From Archaeoglobus sp. (GTDB lineage Archaea > Halobacteriota > Archaeoglobi > Archaeoglobales > Archaeoglobaceae): a stretch of 17,636 nt of DNA. Numbering within the stretch: the stretch's first letter is position 1; each line of letters begins with the position of its first letter. Position numbers and translations under genes: made by a program. Below are positions 1 through 6,706 of this stretch, piece by piece. The notes below the pieces were generated by a model that was not told the origin of the DNA, did not search any database, and saw nothing but the letters and a program-made list of their open reading frames with translations. The stretch lies in contig QNXS01000007.1 of assembly GCA_003978865.1 (NCBI GenBank), positions 1-17,636 on the forward strand, given 5' to 3'.

Positions 1-878
1 AGGTGAACCTACTACTTCTATAGTATTATCAGTTGATCCATCATTAACTGTTGGGTTTGAATATAAGTTACCATTTAAATCTAAGTTACCAGTAACCTTA
101 AACTTAACACTAGTAACTTTTACATGTATCTCAGGGAAGTATACGTAGCACCCACCTTCATCAAACCTGTACCACTTATATGTATTTCCAGACTTACATC
201 CAACGTACACTTTTATAGTATAGTTACCATAACCCATAAACTCCGTTACGTCTGGTAGCACTAATTTATTCAAACCAGCGTGAATGTTATATTCTTTGGT
301 AAATCTCTTGGATATTGGTGTTCTAGTATATATCACACATACTGGTAATGTTCCAGAAACCTCAGAATTAACGTATAATATAACATGTACTGATGTTCCG
401 GGTAAAGCCACGATGTTGTTGCAACTTTCTCTGTTGCCATCCTCAAGTATAAGGCTATTAAACGATACACTGTTTACAGGAACATTTGTTGACGCTTCGA
501 TGTACACATAAGCTGATTTTGAACTTCCACCTTTCTCAGACTTTACAGTAAGTTTATACCAACCTGTGTGCATGCCATCATATCCGAATGAATATAAATA
601 CACTGTGTTATTTCCTTTTACTAAAAATACTTCTTTCTTTATTGTTTTTATATGATATTCGGGAACTGTGGGTATGTATCTATTATAACCAATGTATGAC
701 CAACTTGCAGTAATATTGTCATAGGTTACTACGTTTGAGTATATTTTTACCTCTGAATATAACTTATCATAAGTTGTTACTTTACCACCATTAACAATGC
801 TATTATTGCACATCAAATTTACGCTATTTATACTTATTTTCTCTTTAGCAGTACCTTTAAATGTTACTTCAGGTCTTC
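1..878 (-). CDS. Partial tandem-repeat beta-rich (Ig-like?) surface or virion protein, open at both ends
   Basis: I translated the minus strand by hand: the frame has no stop from the CRISPR edge to the left end of the window (about 292 codons), and its C-terminus lies outside. I do not recognise the family. Three units begin with similar motifs, INSVNL, VNSVSF and VTSVKF, spaced 118 and 120 residues apart; the first two end in YVYIEA and YVYFPEIHV and share a late segment ending in G-x-Y-x-(L/I)-x-V. Alternating polar and hydrophobic residues, Asn-X-Ser/Thr sequons (NNS, NIT, NNT, NYT) and scattered Cys suggest extracellular beta-sandwich domains. No signal peptide or credible start is visible: the candidates are a TTG inside the CRISPR repeat (883-885) or an ATG already inside unit 1 (811-813). 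Codon choice leans to GGT, TTA and GTA, unlike many neighbours. It could be a truncated host surface protein, a viral structural gene, or sequence joined to the array during assembly. Confidence 0.6.
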
Positions 879-976
879 CTTTCAATCCTATTTTAGTCTG
901 ATTTCAACTCTATTTTTATTGGTGCATATATTGGATTTTTACAACTCTTTCAATCCTATTTTAGTCTGATTTCAAC
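879..976 (-). CRISPR. Two-repeat mini CRISPR array, A. fulgidus-like repeat
   Basis: Two identical 30-base repeats lie at 879-908 and 947-976, separated by one 38-base AT-rich spacer (909-946). On the minus strand each repeat starts GTTGAAATCAGAC and ends GGATTGAAAG; the terminal ATTGAAAG is the usual archaeal crRNA 5' handle, so transcription should run toward lower coordinates. From memory, the A. fulgidus repeat differs at only two positions. No third repeat follows on either side: the sequence at 977 looks like leader and the sequence below 879 is an open coding frame. No cas operon is present; a Cas4-like nuclease lies about 6 kb away and need not be connected. The array may be truncated, very young, or collapsed in assembly. 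Confidence 0.85.
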
Positions 977-1660
977 CACTGGTAATTTTCTAACTTTACT
1001 TAATTTAAAGTTTTCTAAAGCTTTCTGTGAGAGTATCCAATCTTCGACCTTGAATAATGCACTGATTTATAAAAGTCGACGACATCCCGTAGCAGCGTAT
1101 TTTCATAAGTTAAAGCACAGGGCAGGAGATAACAAGATAAAAATGGAAATCAGCAGGGTATTAATGAAATCAACTGGATGTGTATGAACATTATTCAAAA
1201 GAAGGAAATAAAAATAAAAAGTTTAATCAATAAAAATGGTAAATTAAAAGATGGACGACGAATGTGGAAAAGATTAAAAGATTATAGAATTGAAAAAACA
1301 AGTAATACTGATCTTGATGAAGTGAATGTGGTCTTCTAAAAAGATCTAAAGAGTCAATCACAATCCTGTTGTTGAATTGTATGAAATGTGAAGTTTTGTT
1401 AGGAGAAAAATAATGTCTGGGTATGGTTGGCTTTAAAGAGAATTCTAAAAATAAGTTGTGTAGGAGATACTGATTTTAAATGAATTAATGTAAGATAAAG
1501 CATAAAAGCAATTCTGCATTGATATGAAAGGCCACAATTTAATTCTCTTTACAGTTTAATTCCTTACAAGCGAAGAATAAACTAATCACGTTGAAAACTT
1601 TCTTAACTCTTAGAAACCTGAAAAGAGTAGAATAAAGATTGGTAGAGATTGAATCGATAG
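977..1660. other. Gene-poor AT-rich stretch: CRISPR leader side plus uncharacterised sequence
   Basis: About 680 bases separate the array from the tRNA genes. The part next to the array (977 to about 1080) behaves like a CRISPR leader with a TATA box. The rest has frequent stops on both strands. The longest open stretch I found by eye is a 51-codon plus-strand frame at 1184-1339 (start MNIIQKKEIK, Lys-rich), without a convincing ribosome site or recognisable family. It might be decayed mobile DNA, but I see no terminal inverted repeats or transposase motifs. No RNA gene with box motifs was recognised. Confidence 0.5.
1064..1075 (-). promoter_or_regulatory. Probable TATA box of the CRISPR leader
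   Basis: The minus strand reads CTTTTATAAATC, a strong archaeal TATA box, about 90 bases upstream of the first repeat. Transcription would then start near 1045 and enter the array after a leader of roughly 70 bases, in the direction given by the crRNA handle. The TTTATAAA core is symmetric, so a plus-strand transcript cannot be excluded. Confidence 0.45.
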
Positions 1661-1735
1661 CGGACCCGGCGGGATTTGAACCCGCGATCTGCAGCTTAGG
1701 AGGCTGCCGCCTTATCCATGCTAGGCTACGGGTCC
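1661..1735 (-). tRNA. tRNA-Arg (anticodon CCT)
   Basis: The minus strand folds as a complete cloverleaf. The acceptor stem GGACCCG pairs with CGGGTCC, the D stem is GCCT/AGGC, the anticodon stem is GCAGC/GCTGC with loop CTCCTAA, and the T stem is GCGGG/CCCGC with loop TTCAAAT. The anticodon CCT reads AGG. The discriminator base is G and the 3' CCA is not encoded. It lies 5 bases downstream of tRNA-Thr on the same strand, so the two are very likely cotranscribed. No intron is visible. Confidence 0.96.
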
Positions 1736-1740
1736 TTACA

Positions 1741-1813
1741 AGCCGCCGGCGGGATTTGAACCCGCGACCTGGTGATTACAAGTCACCCGCTCTGCCAGCT
1801 GAGCCACGGCGGC
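1741..1813 (-). tRNA. tRNA-Thr (anticodon TGT)
   Basis: The minus strand gives a complete cloverleaf. The acceptor stem GCCGCCG pairs with CGGCGGC, the D arm is GCTC...GAGC, the anticodon stem is GGTGA/TCACC with loop CTTGTAA, and the T stem is GCGGG/CCCGC with loop TTCAAAT. The anticodon TGT reads ACA and relatives. The discriminator is U and CCA is not encoded. All acceptor and T-stem pairs are G-C in an otherwise AT-rich region, as expected for a thermophile. Confidence 0.96.
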
Positions 1814-1844
1814 TTCAATGCTTAACGCACGCTTCTAACGGGAA

Positions 1845-1858
1845 AGAAATAAAAACTT
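1845..1858 (-). promoter_or_regulatory. Probable TATA box of the tRNA-Thr/tRNA-Arg unit
   Basis: The minus strand reads AAGTTTTTATTTCT about 38 bases upstream of the tRNA-Thr 5' end, in the 47-base gap after the rlmE stop. This would start transcription about a dozen bases before the mature tRNA. The sequence match is moderate. Confidence 0.4.
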
Positions 1859-1861
1859 TAC

Positions 1862-2521
1862 TCACTCCTCCGCAATCTCCCGCAAATCTTCAGTATTCCT
1901 TCTGTCCTCAGTTAGAAAAGCATAAGTTACTTTGTACTTAAAGCCTTTACCGATAAAGTAAATTTCCGCACTTCTTTTTCTTGATGCTCTTGGGCTATGA
2001 AACTTTTTAAATCTGAAAAAAGGCTTCATTTCTCTGAATACTTTTTGTGTTTCCTCTCCCTGAAACATCTTAACCACAAAGTTTCCTCCAGGTTTAAGCG
2101 TTATTTTCGCAATCCTGAAAGCTGACATTACAAGTTCAACTGATCGCATGTGATCAATTGACCAGTGCCCAGTAATTTTTGGCGCCGCATCACAAATAAC
2201 AGCATCGTACTTTGGATGAACGTTCATTATTTTTTCAAGTGTTCTGTCGTCGTTTATATCTCCCTCGATAAAAGTAACTCCATCTATGGGATTCATTGGG
2301 TTTAGATCCACAGCAACGACTCTCGCTCCAAGCTCCCTGCAGACCTGACTCCATCCTCCCGGAGAGGCACCAAGGTCAAGTACAGTGTCTCCTTCCCTGA
2401 TAAGTTTGAACGTTTTATTCATCTGAAGAAGTTTAAATGCTGCCCTACTTCTGTATCCCCTCTTCTTCGCTTCCCAGTAGTAATAGTCCTGTCTATCTCT
2501 ACTTCTTCTCGGTTTTGTCAT
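1862..2521 (-). CDS. rlmE: 23S rRNA (uridine-2'-O-)-methyltransferase RlmE/FtsJ
   Basis: This is an FtsJ-family SAM-dependent methyltransferase of 219 residues. It is expected to 2'-O-methylate the A-loop uridine of 23S rRNA (U2552 in E. coli) during large-subunit maturation. The SAM motif VLDLGASPGGWSQ is at residues 47-59. The K-D-K-E tetrad is present as K30, D111 (VICDAAP), K151 (VVKMF) and E186 (SAEIYF); the last two spacings match E. coli RlmE (K164, E199 relative to D124). The ATG is preceded by GGAGATG about 6 bases upstream. It lies 16 bases after the yjbQ stop on the same strand, so the two are probably one transcript, followed downstream by the tRNA pair. Only about 30 residues follow the catalytic core, so a full extra C-terminal RNA-binding domain is unlikely. 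Confidence 0.95.
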   Translation of the reverse strand: MTKPRRSRDRQDYYYWEAKKRGYRSRAAFKLLQMNKTFKLIREGDTVLDLGASPGGWSQVCRELGARVVAVDLNPMNPIDGVTFIEGDINDDRTLEKIMNVHPKYDAVICDAAPKITGHWSIDHMRSVELVMSAFRIAKITLKPGGNFVVKMFQGEETQKVFREMKPFFRFKKFHSPRASRKRSAEIYFIGKGFKYKVTYAFLTEDRRNTEDLREIAEE

Positions 2522-2537
2522 TGGTACATCTCCAGAG

Positions 2538-2936
2538 TTACTCAGCTATAAACTTTACACCAACTTTCCTTGTTCTTGGACCATCAAATTCAAGTAGAAG
2601 AATGCTCTGCCATGTTCCAAGCTTTAGCTCTCCCTCCTCTACTGGAAGTGCAACACTGTTGCCCACTGCCGATGACATTATGTGCGCCTCAGCATTGTTG
2701 TCTATTCTGTTGTGCTTATAGTTCAGTTTCGGAATGATGGAAAAGTAGGCATCTATCAGGTCATCCATAAGACCGCTCTCAGCCTCGTTCACAACAAGAG
2801 CAGTCGTTGTGTGAAATGTAAACACGAATGCCACACCGCTTCTACCACCAGCAAGTTTTTTTACTGCTTCTTTTATGCTGGGTGTTATATCCTTCGCCTC
2901 TCTCCTCCCAGTACTGACAGTAAAAATTTCCATCAT
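2538..2936 (-). CDS. YjbQ/UPF0047 family protein (TIGR00149)
   Basis: This 132-residue protein has the usual family length and conserved core: FTFHTTTALVVNEAESGLMDD in the first half, then NNAEAHIMSS and LGTWQSILLLEFDGPR near the C-terminus. The family forms a compact trimer with conserved His and acidic residues; E. coli YjbQ has a weak thiamine-phosphate synthase activity, but the physiological role is not settled. The start is one of two consecutive ATG codons at 2936/2933. It lies 42 bases downstream of the RNA-kinase-like gene and 16 bases upstream of rlmE. The gap before it carries an A/T-rich CTTTAAGC element that could act as its own promoter. The family call is firm; the substrate is unknown. 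Confidence 0.92.
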   Translation of the reverse strand: MMEIFTVSTGRREAKDITPSIKEAVKKLAGGRSGVAFVFTFHTTTALVVNEAESGLMDDLIDAYFSIIPKLNYKHNRIDNNAEAHIMSSAVGNSVALPVEEGELKLGTWQSILLLEFDGPRTRKVGVKFIAE

Positions 2937-2978
2937 ATCGAAACGTTGGTTCTTGAAGCTTAAAGCTTTTAGCCAGAT

Positions 2979-4151
2979 CTAAGGAATTCTAACGAACACT
3001 TCCCTGCCTTCTACAAGCCTGAACTCTCCAAGCTCCACAAATGTAGGTGATTCTCTTGCAATCAAACTTACTTTCCTGTTTTCGAAATCAATTTCCTCCA
3101 CAAGTCCGGGGCAAACGTATTTTTTGCCGGAATAAATACCGCAGATAAGTCCTTTAAACCATTCATATTCAAAAACATTTACTTCGTCAACGCCAAATAT
3201 ATTCTTTACAGCCTTTACAGCTTCCACACTAACATCTGCTCTATCTACACACACATTTAAAAAATATTTTCCAGCTTCTGCGTATATTACATCACCAAAG
3301 ACTGACAAAGCTGAGAGCAGATCACTATCCCTGATAGTTTTTCCACGAAAAAGAGTTGTTCCCCTAAGCACTGATGCATCAACAACAAAAGATCGGGCAG
3401 GTTCAAGCCACTTCCTGTATAGCTTACTCCGGATCTCCAATCTTAATTCTCTACTTCTTTTTTTCGGAACGAAGCTGTCAACTCTGATACATTCAGCATC
3501 AACATCGTAGAGATTACAGAGTTCCACTCCAAGAGAAACCACCAGATCCGGAGAGAAAATTTCAAACTTTGCAAGTTTATACTCTCTTGCTCTCCTTCCA
3601 TTTATCCAACCAGTTGTATTTACAATGATAAGTTTCTTTTTCAATTTCTCAGCTTTTTTACATAGATATGCAAAACCTCTTAAACATTTAGCCTCTCTTC
3701 CCGCAGGCGTAATAGCACCAACAAAAAAACCATCAAGCATCTCAACATCTCTTAGAAAAGGCGTTCTTTCTGCAAAACCTATGCCCATTGCTCCGGGATG
3801 TGCAATGTCTGCCTGTCCAATATCTGCATCCACAACACAGGTTTCTGCATCAGAATTGTTTATTAACCAGACAGCCAAGCTACTCTTCCCCGTATCAGTT
3901 TCGCCAACAAGGATCACTTTGTTGACTTCATGAGCTATCTCAGAAAGCTTGATCCAGCTTCTTGGTATTGTGCTACCTCTCAAAGGAATGAATTCACCTT
4001 CTACAGCAACTTTTCCTTCCTCAATGTAAAGTGGGAAATAACTATCACTGCTAACTTCTTTTACAGGACATCCGAGGACGGTAGCTCGACCATCAATTAG
4101 TTTTATTTTCCCTTTAACTATTAGAGTTGTATCTCTTTCTTCAACTATCAT
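2979..4151 (-). CDS. Clp1/Grc3/NOL9-type polynucleotide 5'-hydroxyl kinase
   Basis: This 390-residue P-loop protein resembles archaeal Clp1/Grc3 RNA kinases, which phosphorylate 5'-OH ends of RNA (and sometimes DNA) using ATP or GTP. An N-terminal beta-rich region of about 75 residues is followed by Walker A GETDTGKSS at 83-91, then DADIGQADIAHPG at 108-120, which fits the clasp/Walker B region, and NTTGWINGRR near residue 180. The C-terminal third ends in small beta-rich segments. Known archaeal members are about 350-360 residues, so the length fits. The ATG is 25 bases downstream of a TATA-like element and has no ribosome site, so it may be leaderless. In context it could heal 5'-OH ends made by tRNA splicing or toxin nucleases, but neither partner is visible here. 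Confidence 0.88.
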   Translation of the reverse strand: MIVEERDTTLIVKGKIKLIDGRATVLGCPVKEVSSDSYFPLYIEEGKVAVEGEFIPLRGSTIPRSWIKLSEIAHEVNKVILVGETDTGKSSLAVWLINNSDAETCVVDADIGQADIAHPGAMGIGFAERTPFLRDVEMLDGFFVGAITPAGREAKCLRGFAYLCKKAEKLKKKLIIVNTTGWINGRRAREYKLAKFEIFSPDLVVSLGVELCNLYDVDAECIRVDSFVPKKRSRELRLEIRSKLYRKWLEPARSFVVDASVLRGTTLFRGKTIRDSDLLSALSVFGDVIYAEAGKYFLNVCVDRADVSVEAVKAVKNIFGVDEVNVFEYEWFKGLICGIYSGKKYVCPGLVEEIDFENRKVSLIARESPTFVELGEFRLVEGREVFVRIP

Positions 4152-4170
4152 ATTACTTAATTAATATATA

Positions 4171-4180
4171 ATATAAATAA
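4171..4180 (-). promoter_or_regulatory. TATA box of the RNA-kinase gene
   Basis: The minus strand reads TTATTTATAT, centred about 25 bases upstream of the kinase ATG, inside an almost pure A/T intergenic gap of 41 bases. The position fits leaderless transcription of the kinase independently of the gene upstream. Confidence 0.45.
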
Positions 4181-4192
4181 TAATTAAGCAAT

Positions 4193-5137
4193 TCACTTAG
4201 ACACATTTCCATTACCTTTGTGAAGAATTGCTTTGTTCCATTGCACAGATATGACTCTCATCTCCGGTTCCGCGTTAAGTATTTTCGTGAGGTTTCCACT
4301 GTCCATTACTGCAACACTCAGGCTTTCATTTACGTAGTTTTTCACCCAGTAGTGTGCGAATTCACTGCTTGTATTGTTGCTCTCAACAAAGCCTCCCGGT
4401 TGTATGAAATGTATAGCCACTACTTTTTCGAATAGGGAGCCGTTCATTCTTATTCCAGCAAAGTAAAAGTCTCCATAGGGTGTATTGTTCATTTGGAGTA
4501 TTGATTCTGCTTTTTTACCGTAAAACACAAATGCTGCATTAAAGTTACCCGGAATTTTGGCTGTATAGTTCCCAACAAGCTCTTCCATGTTTGTGGTGTT
4601 GGAAGTTATGGCTTTGATACTTTCTTCAACCTGAGGAGCTGTTCCAACTATTGCTGGAGAAATCTCCGGTGTAGCAGCAACCTCGTAGTACCTGTTATAA
4701 ATATTCACATTCTTAACCCACACATCAATGCCATTTACATTAACTTTTTCGCCAGTAGCAACCATCTTACTCATGTTTATATCAACCAAGTACAACAGTC
4801 CATTTGGATAAAATGCTATAAGCATCCTCTGAATTGGCGTTGTAAACGAGACGGGCTCAAAAAATCCGGAAATCATGTTGTTGTCCATAACTCTCTGCAA
4901 ATAATTCCAGAGTGTAGCATTTGTGCAGTTTTTAAGAGAAACGTATATAACTTCATCAGTTGGAGGAACGCACTTCAACCACTCATTAAAAGTTTTGAAG
5001 CTGAACTTTACACTTCTCGTTTCCATCTTACTCGGACCCATACCCCTGAACGCTATCGCTATTGCACTTCCAACCATTATTAATGCAAGGAATAAAGCAA
5101 GAAGCCTTGCTGAGCGTTTTTCGAATTTACCGGGCAT
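4193..5137 (-). CDS. Unrecognised N-terminally anchored exported protein, sequon-rich
   Basis: I do not recognise this family. The frame is open back to 5215, but I prefer the ATG at 5137 (314 residues, starting MPGKFEKRSARLL). It gives a classic positively charged N-terminus followed by a hydrophobic helix at residues 11-30, and a TATA-like CTTTTATCTTG sits about 26 bases upstream. The longer start would leave only 12 bases to the divergent tiaS. The rest is a soluble mixed alpha/beta region with no metal or nucleotide motif. It has at least eight Asn-X-Ser/Thr sequons (NCT, NAT, NMS, NTT, NYT, NGS, NES, NLT), consistent with a glycosylated domain outside the membrane. The run NGIDVWVKN followed by YEVAATPEISPAIVGT reads like a product-of-degradation-resistant surface domain only by impression; no function is assigned. 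Confidence 0.75.
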   Translation of the reverse strand: MPGKFEKRSARLLALFLALIMVGSAIAIAFRGMGPSKMETRSVKFSFKTFNEWLKCVPPTDEVIYVSLKNCTNATLWNYLQRVMDNNMISGFFEPVSFTTPIQRMLIAFYPNGLLYLVDINMSKMVATGEKVNVNGIDVWVKNVNIYNRYYEVAATPEISPAIVGTAPQVEESIKAITSNTTNMEELVGNYTAKIPGNFNAAFVFYGKKAESILQMNNTPYGDFYFAGIRMNGSLFEKVVAIHFIQPGGFVESNNTSSEFAHYWVKNYVNESLSVAVMDSGNLTKILNAEPEMRVISVQWNKAILHKGNGNVSK

Positions 5138-5227
5138 GTCCGCTGTTTGGCAGTAACAAGATAAAAGTTTTGGTATATCACCTGTTGATAGCAAAGTAAA
5201 ATAACAAACTGACATAGCAATCAGCGA
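5138..5227. promoter_or_regulatory. Divergent promoter region between the anchored protein and tiaS
   Basis: This 90-base gap holds two TATA-like elements facing outward: CTTTTATCTTG (minus strand, about 5157-5167) for the anchored protein and AGTAAAATAAC (plus strand, about 5195-5205) for tiaS. Each lies 26-28 bases from its ATG, so both messages may be leaderless. Between them is a short inverted repeat, TATCA-CCTGT-TGATA (5176-5190), which could be an operator but is too short to claim. Confidence 0.45.
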
Positions 5228-6493
5228 ATGAGGTTCTGGATAGGAATAGATGATACTGATTCAGCAAAAGGCATGTGCACTACATATCTGGCTGTAATTT
5301 TAATAGAAAGACTTGAAAGGGCAGGAATGAAAGTAGAAGGATTTCCAAGACTCATTAGGCTCAATCCAACCATACCATTTAAAACGAGAGGAAATGGTGC
5401 GGTATCTTTTCTTGTGAACGGAGAATTGGATGAAGCTTACGAAATAACAAAAGCATGCATGGAGGAGTATTCAATGCTTGACGACGAAAGAACAAATCCC
5501 GGTGCGGTTTTTGTTGATGTCGAAAGCAGGGCTATGAACTATCTGCCAAAATTTGCTGAAAAGGTTATAAGAGATGTTGTTTCAATAGATGAGGCACTGT
5601 TTGTTGTGGGTAAGTTTTTACTCCCTTTTATAAAGCTCAAACTTGGTAGAGGGATCATTGGAGCTTTGGCTGCTGTTGGAGCAGAGTTGAACGACTACAC
5701 TCTTGAGCTTTTAGCATACAGGAAACCTGAGAGATTTGGAACCAAGAGAGTTTACGATAGAAAAAGCTTTTTCAGAGCTGACAAAGAAACGTATCCTCTT
5801 ACGTGGGATACTGTTGACTGGCAGAACGATGTTGTTGTTGCCGTCCCATCGTCCCCAGACCCCGTTCTCTACGGGATAAGAGGAGATTCTTTAAGAGCAA
5901 TAAAAAAGGCAAGTAAAATAGTAGTTACCGAAGATGTTGACAGGTCACAATTCTTTATAACAAATCAGGGAACAGATATGCACATTATAGATGAAAGCGA
6001 AGTTGAAAAAATTGAGAACTTTCATTCATACAAACTTACAGGAATTGTAGTTGAAAAACCTTACTACATAGAAGGTGGACATGTGTTCTTTTACATAAAG
6101 TCTGTGTTCGGAAAGTTGAAGTGCGCCGCTTTCGAGCCAACAAAACAGTTTCGTGATGTTATAAGAAAACTTGAAGTTGGTGACTTAGTTGAAGTTTACG
6201 GTTCTGTAAAAAAGGATACTCTAAATCTTGAAAAAATAAATGTCGTAAAAATTGCCGAAGTTTACAGGCTTGAGAATCCGTTCTGTCCCGTATGCAAAAA
6301 GAGGATGGAATCTGCCGGTCGAGGTCAGGGATACAGATGTAAAAGATGTGGTACAAAGGCTGAGGATAAAATCAAAATTAAAATTGAGAGAGAAATTGAA
6401 AAAGGTTACTATGAAGTGCCACCCTGTGCAAGGAGGCATCTATCAAAACCACTCATCAGGATGAAAGTTAAGAATGCACATATTTTCAGATGA
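5228..6493 (+). CDS. tiaS: tRNA(Ile2) 2-agmatinylcytidine synthetase TiaS
   Basis: TiaS uses ATP and agmatine to convert C34 of tRNA-Ile2 (anticodon CAU) to agmatidine, so that the tRNA reads AUA and not AUG. The 421 residues match the family length. The N-terminal IGIDDTDSAKGMCTTYLA motif (5-22) is the kinase-like ATP site. Further conserved blocks are RLNPTIPFKTRGNGAV, NPGAVFVD, GRGIIGALAAVGAEL and DPVLYGIRG. An OB-fold region follows near residues 275-345, then a zinc ribbon with C353, C356, C371 and C374 and the invariant-looking ESAGRGQG between the pairs, and the tail PPCARRHLSKPLIRM. From memory it closely follows A. fulgidus TiaS. AUA codons are common throughout this window, so the enzyme should be essential. 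It is transcribed alone and divergently from the anchored protein. Confidence 0.97.
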   Translation: MRFWIGIDDTDSAKGMCTTYLAVILIERLERAGMKVEGFPRLIRLNPTIPFKTRGNGAVSFLVNGELDEAYEITKACMEEYSMLDDERTNPGAVFVDVESRAMNYLPKFAEKVIRDVVSIDEALFVVGKFLLPFIKLKLGRGIIGALAAVGAELNDYTLELLAYRKPERFGTKRVYDRKSFFRADKETYPLTWDTVDWQNDVVVAVPSSPDPVLYGIRGDSLRAIKKASKIVVTEDVDRSQFFITNQGTDMHIIDESEVEKIENFHSYKLTGIVVEKPYYIEGGHVFFYIKSVFGKLKCAAFEPTKQFRDVIRKLEVGDLVEVYGSVKKDTLNLEKINVVKIAEVYRLENPFCPVCKKRMESAGRGQGYRCKRCGTKAEDKIKIKIEREIEKGYYEVPPCARRHLSKPLIRMKVKNAHIFR

Positions 6494-6589
6494 TTTATGG
6501 ATAAATTTATGGAGATATGATAGATGTCAAGGAATGGGTTGCTATCTGGACTTCTGAAAGCTTTGATTACGTTTTCTTGAAAGAATTTT

Positions 6590-6658
6590 AAGCATGAAAC
6601 AAGCATGAAACCCGATAGAATGCTATAGAAGTTTTAATGTTTAAATTTAATGTTTAAA
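6590..6658. repeat. Two short tandem duplications in the tiaS/nuclease gap
   Basis: The convergent gap 6494-6706 holds two perfect head-to-tail duplications: AAGCATGAAAC at 6590-6600 and 6601-6611, and TTTAATGTTTAAA at 6633-6645 and 6646-6658. The second unit is itself nearly symmetric. Nothing else in the 213-base gap is convincing. A 24-residue frame at 6517-6591 (starting MIDVKEWVAIW) has GGAG only two bases before its ATG and is probably chance or a gene remnant. Confidence 0.75.
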
Positions 6659-6706
6659 GAAAAAGAGATTCGGGATACGTTTTCGTTCATTGGATACAGA
6701 CAAATT

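Noticed and set aside
284..511. Plus-strand 75-residue frame near the left end.
   Set aside because: It lies entirely antisense to the long uninterrupted minus-strand frame, which has clear repeated protein domains.
886..1059. Minus-strand open stretch of about 36 codons running through the leader and ending in a TAG inside the first repeat (contains FKVEDWILSQKALENF).
   Set aside because: No start codon or ribosome site, it is short for AT-rich DNA, and it overlaps the leader; it is also in a different frame from the coding sequence beyond the array, so it does not show a gene split by the array.
1184..1339. 51-codon Lys-rich plus-strand frame in the gene-poor region.
   Set aside because: No convincing ribosome site, promoter or family resemblance; composition follows the AT-rich background.
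1639..1941. 100-residue plus-strand frame containing ADPAGFEPAICSLGGC.
   Set aside because: It is the antisense of the two tRNA genes; this type of false protein is well known in databases.
2955..2970. AAGCTTAAAGCTT symmetrical sequence between the kinase and yjbQ genes, considered as a terminator.
   Set aside because: Very short A/T-rich stem without a G-C core; at high temperature it would not fold, and it more likely contributes to the yjbQ promoter.
5176..5190. TATCA-CCTGT-TGATA inverted repeat as an operator between tiaS and the anchored protein.
   Set aside because: Five-base arms in A/T-rich DNA are expected by chance; there is no second copy elsewhere to support it.
6517..6591. 24-residue frame starting MIDVKEWVAIW after tiaS.
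   Set aside because: GGAG is only two bases from the ATG and the frame ends quickly; it may be a remnant but cannot be supported as a gene.
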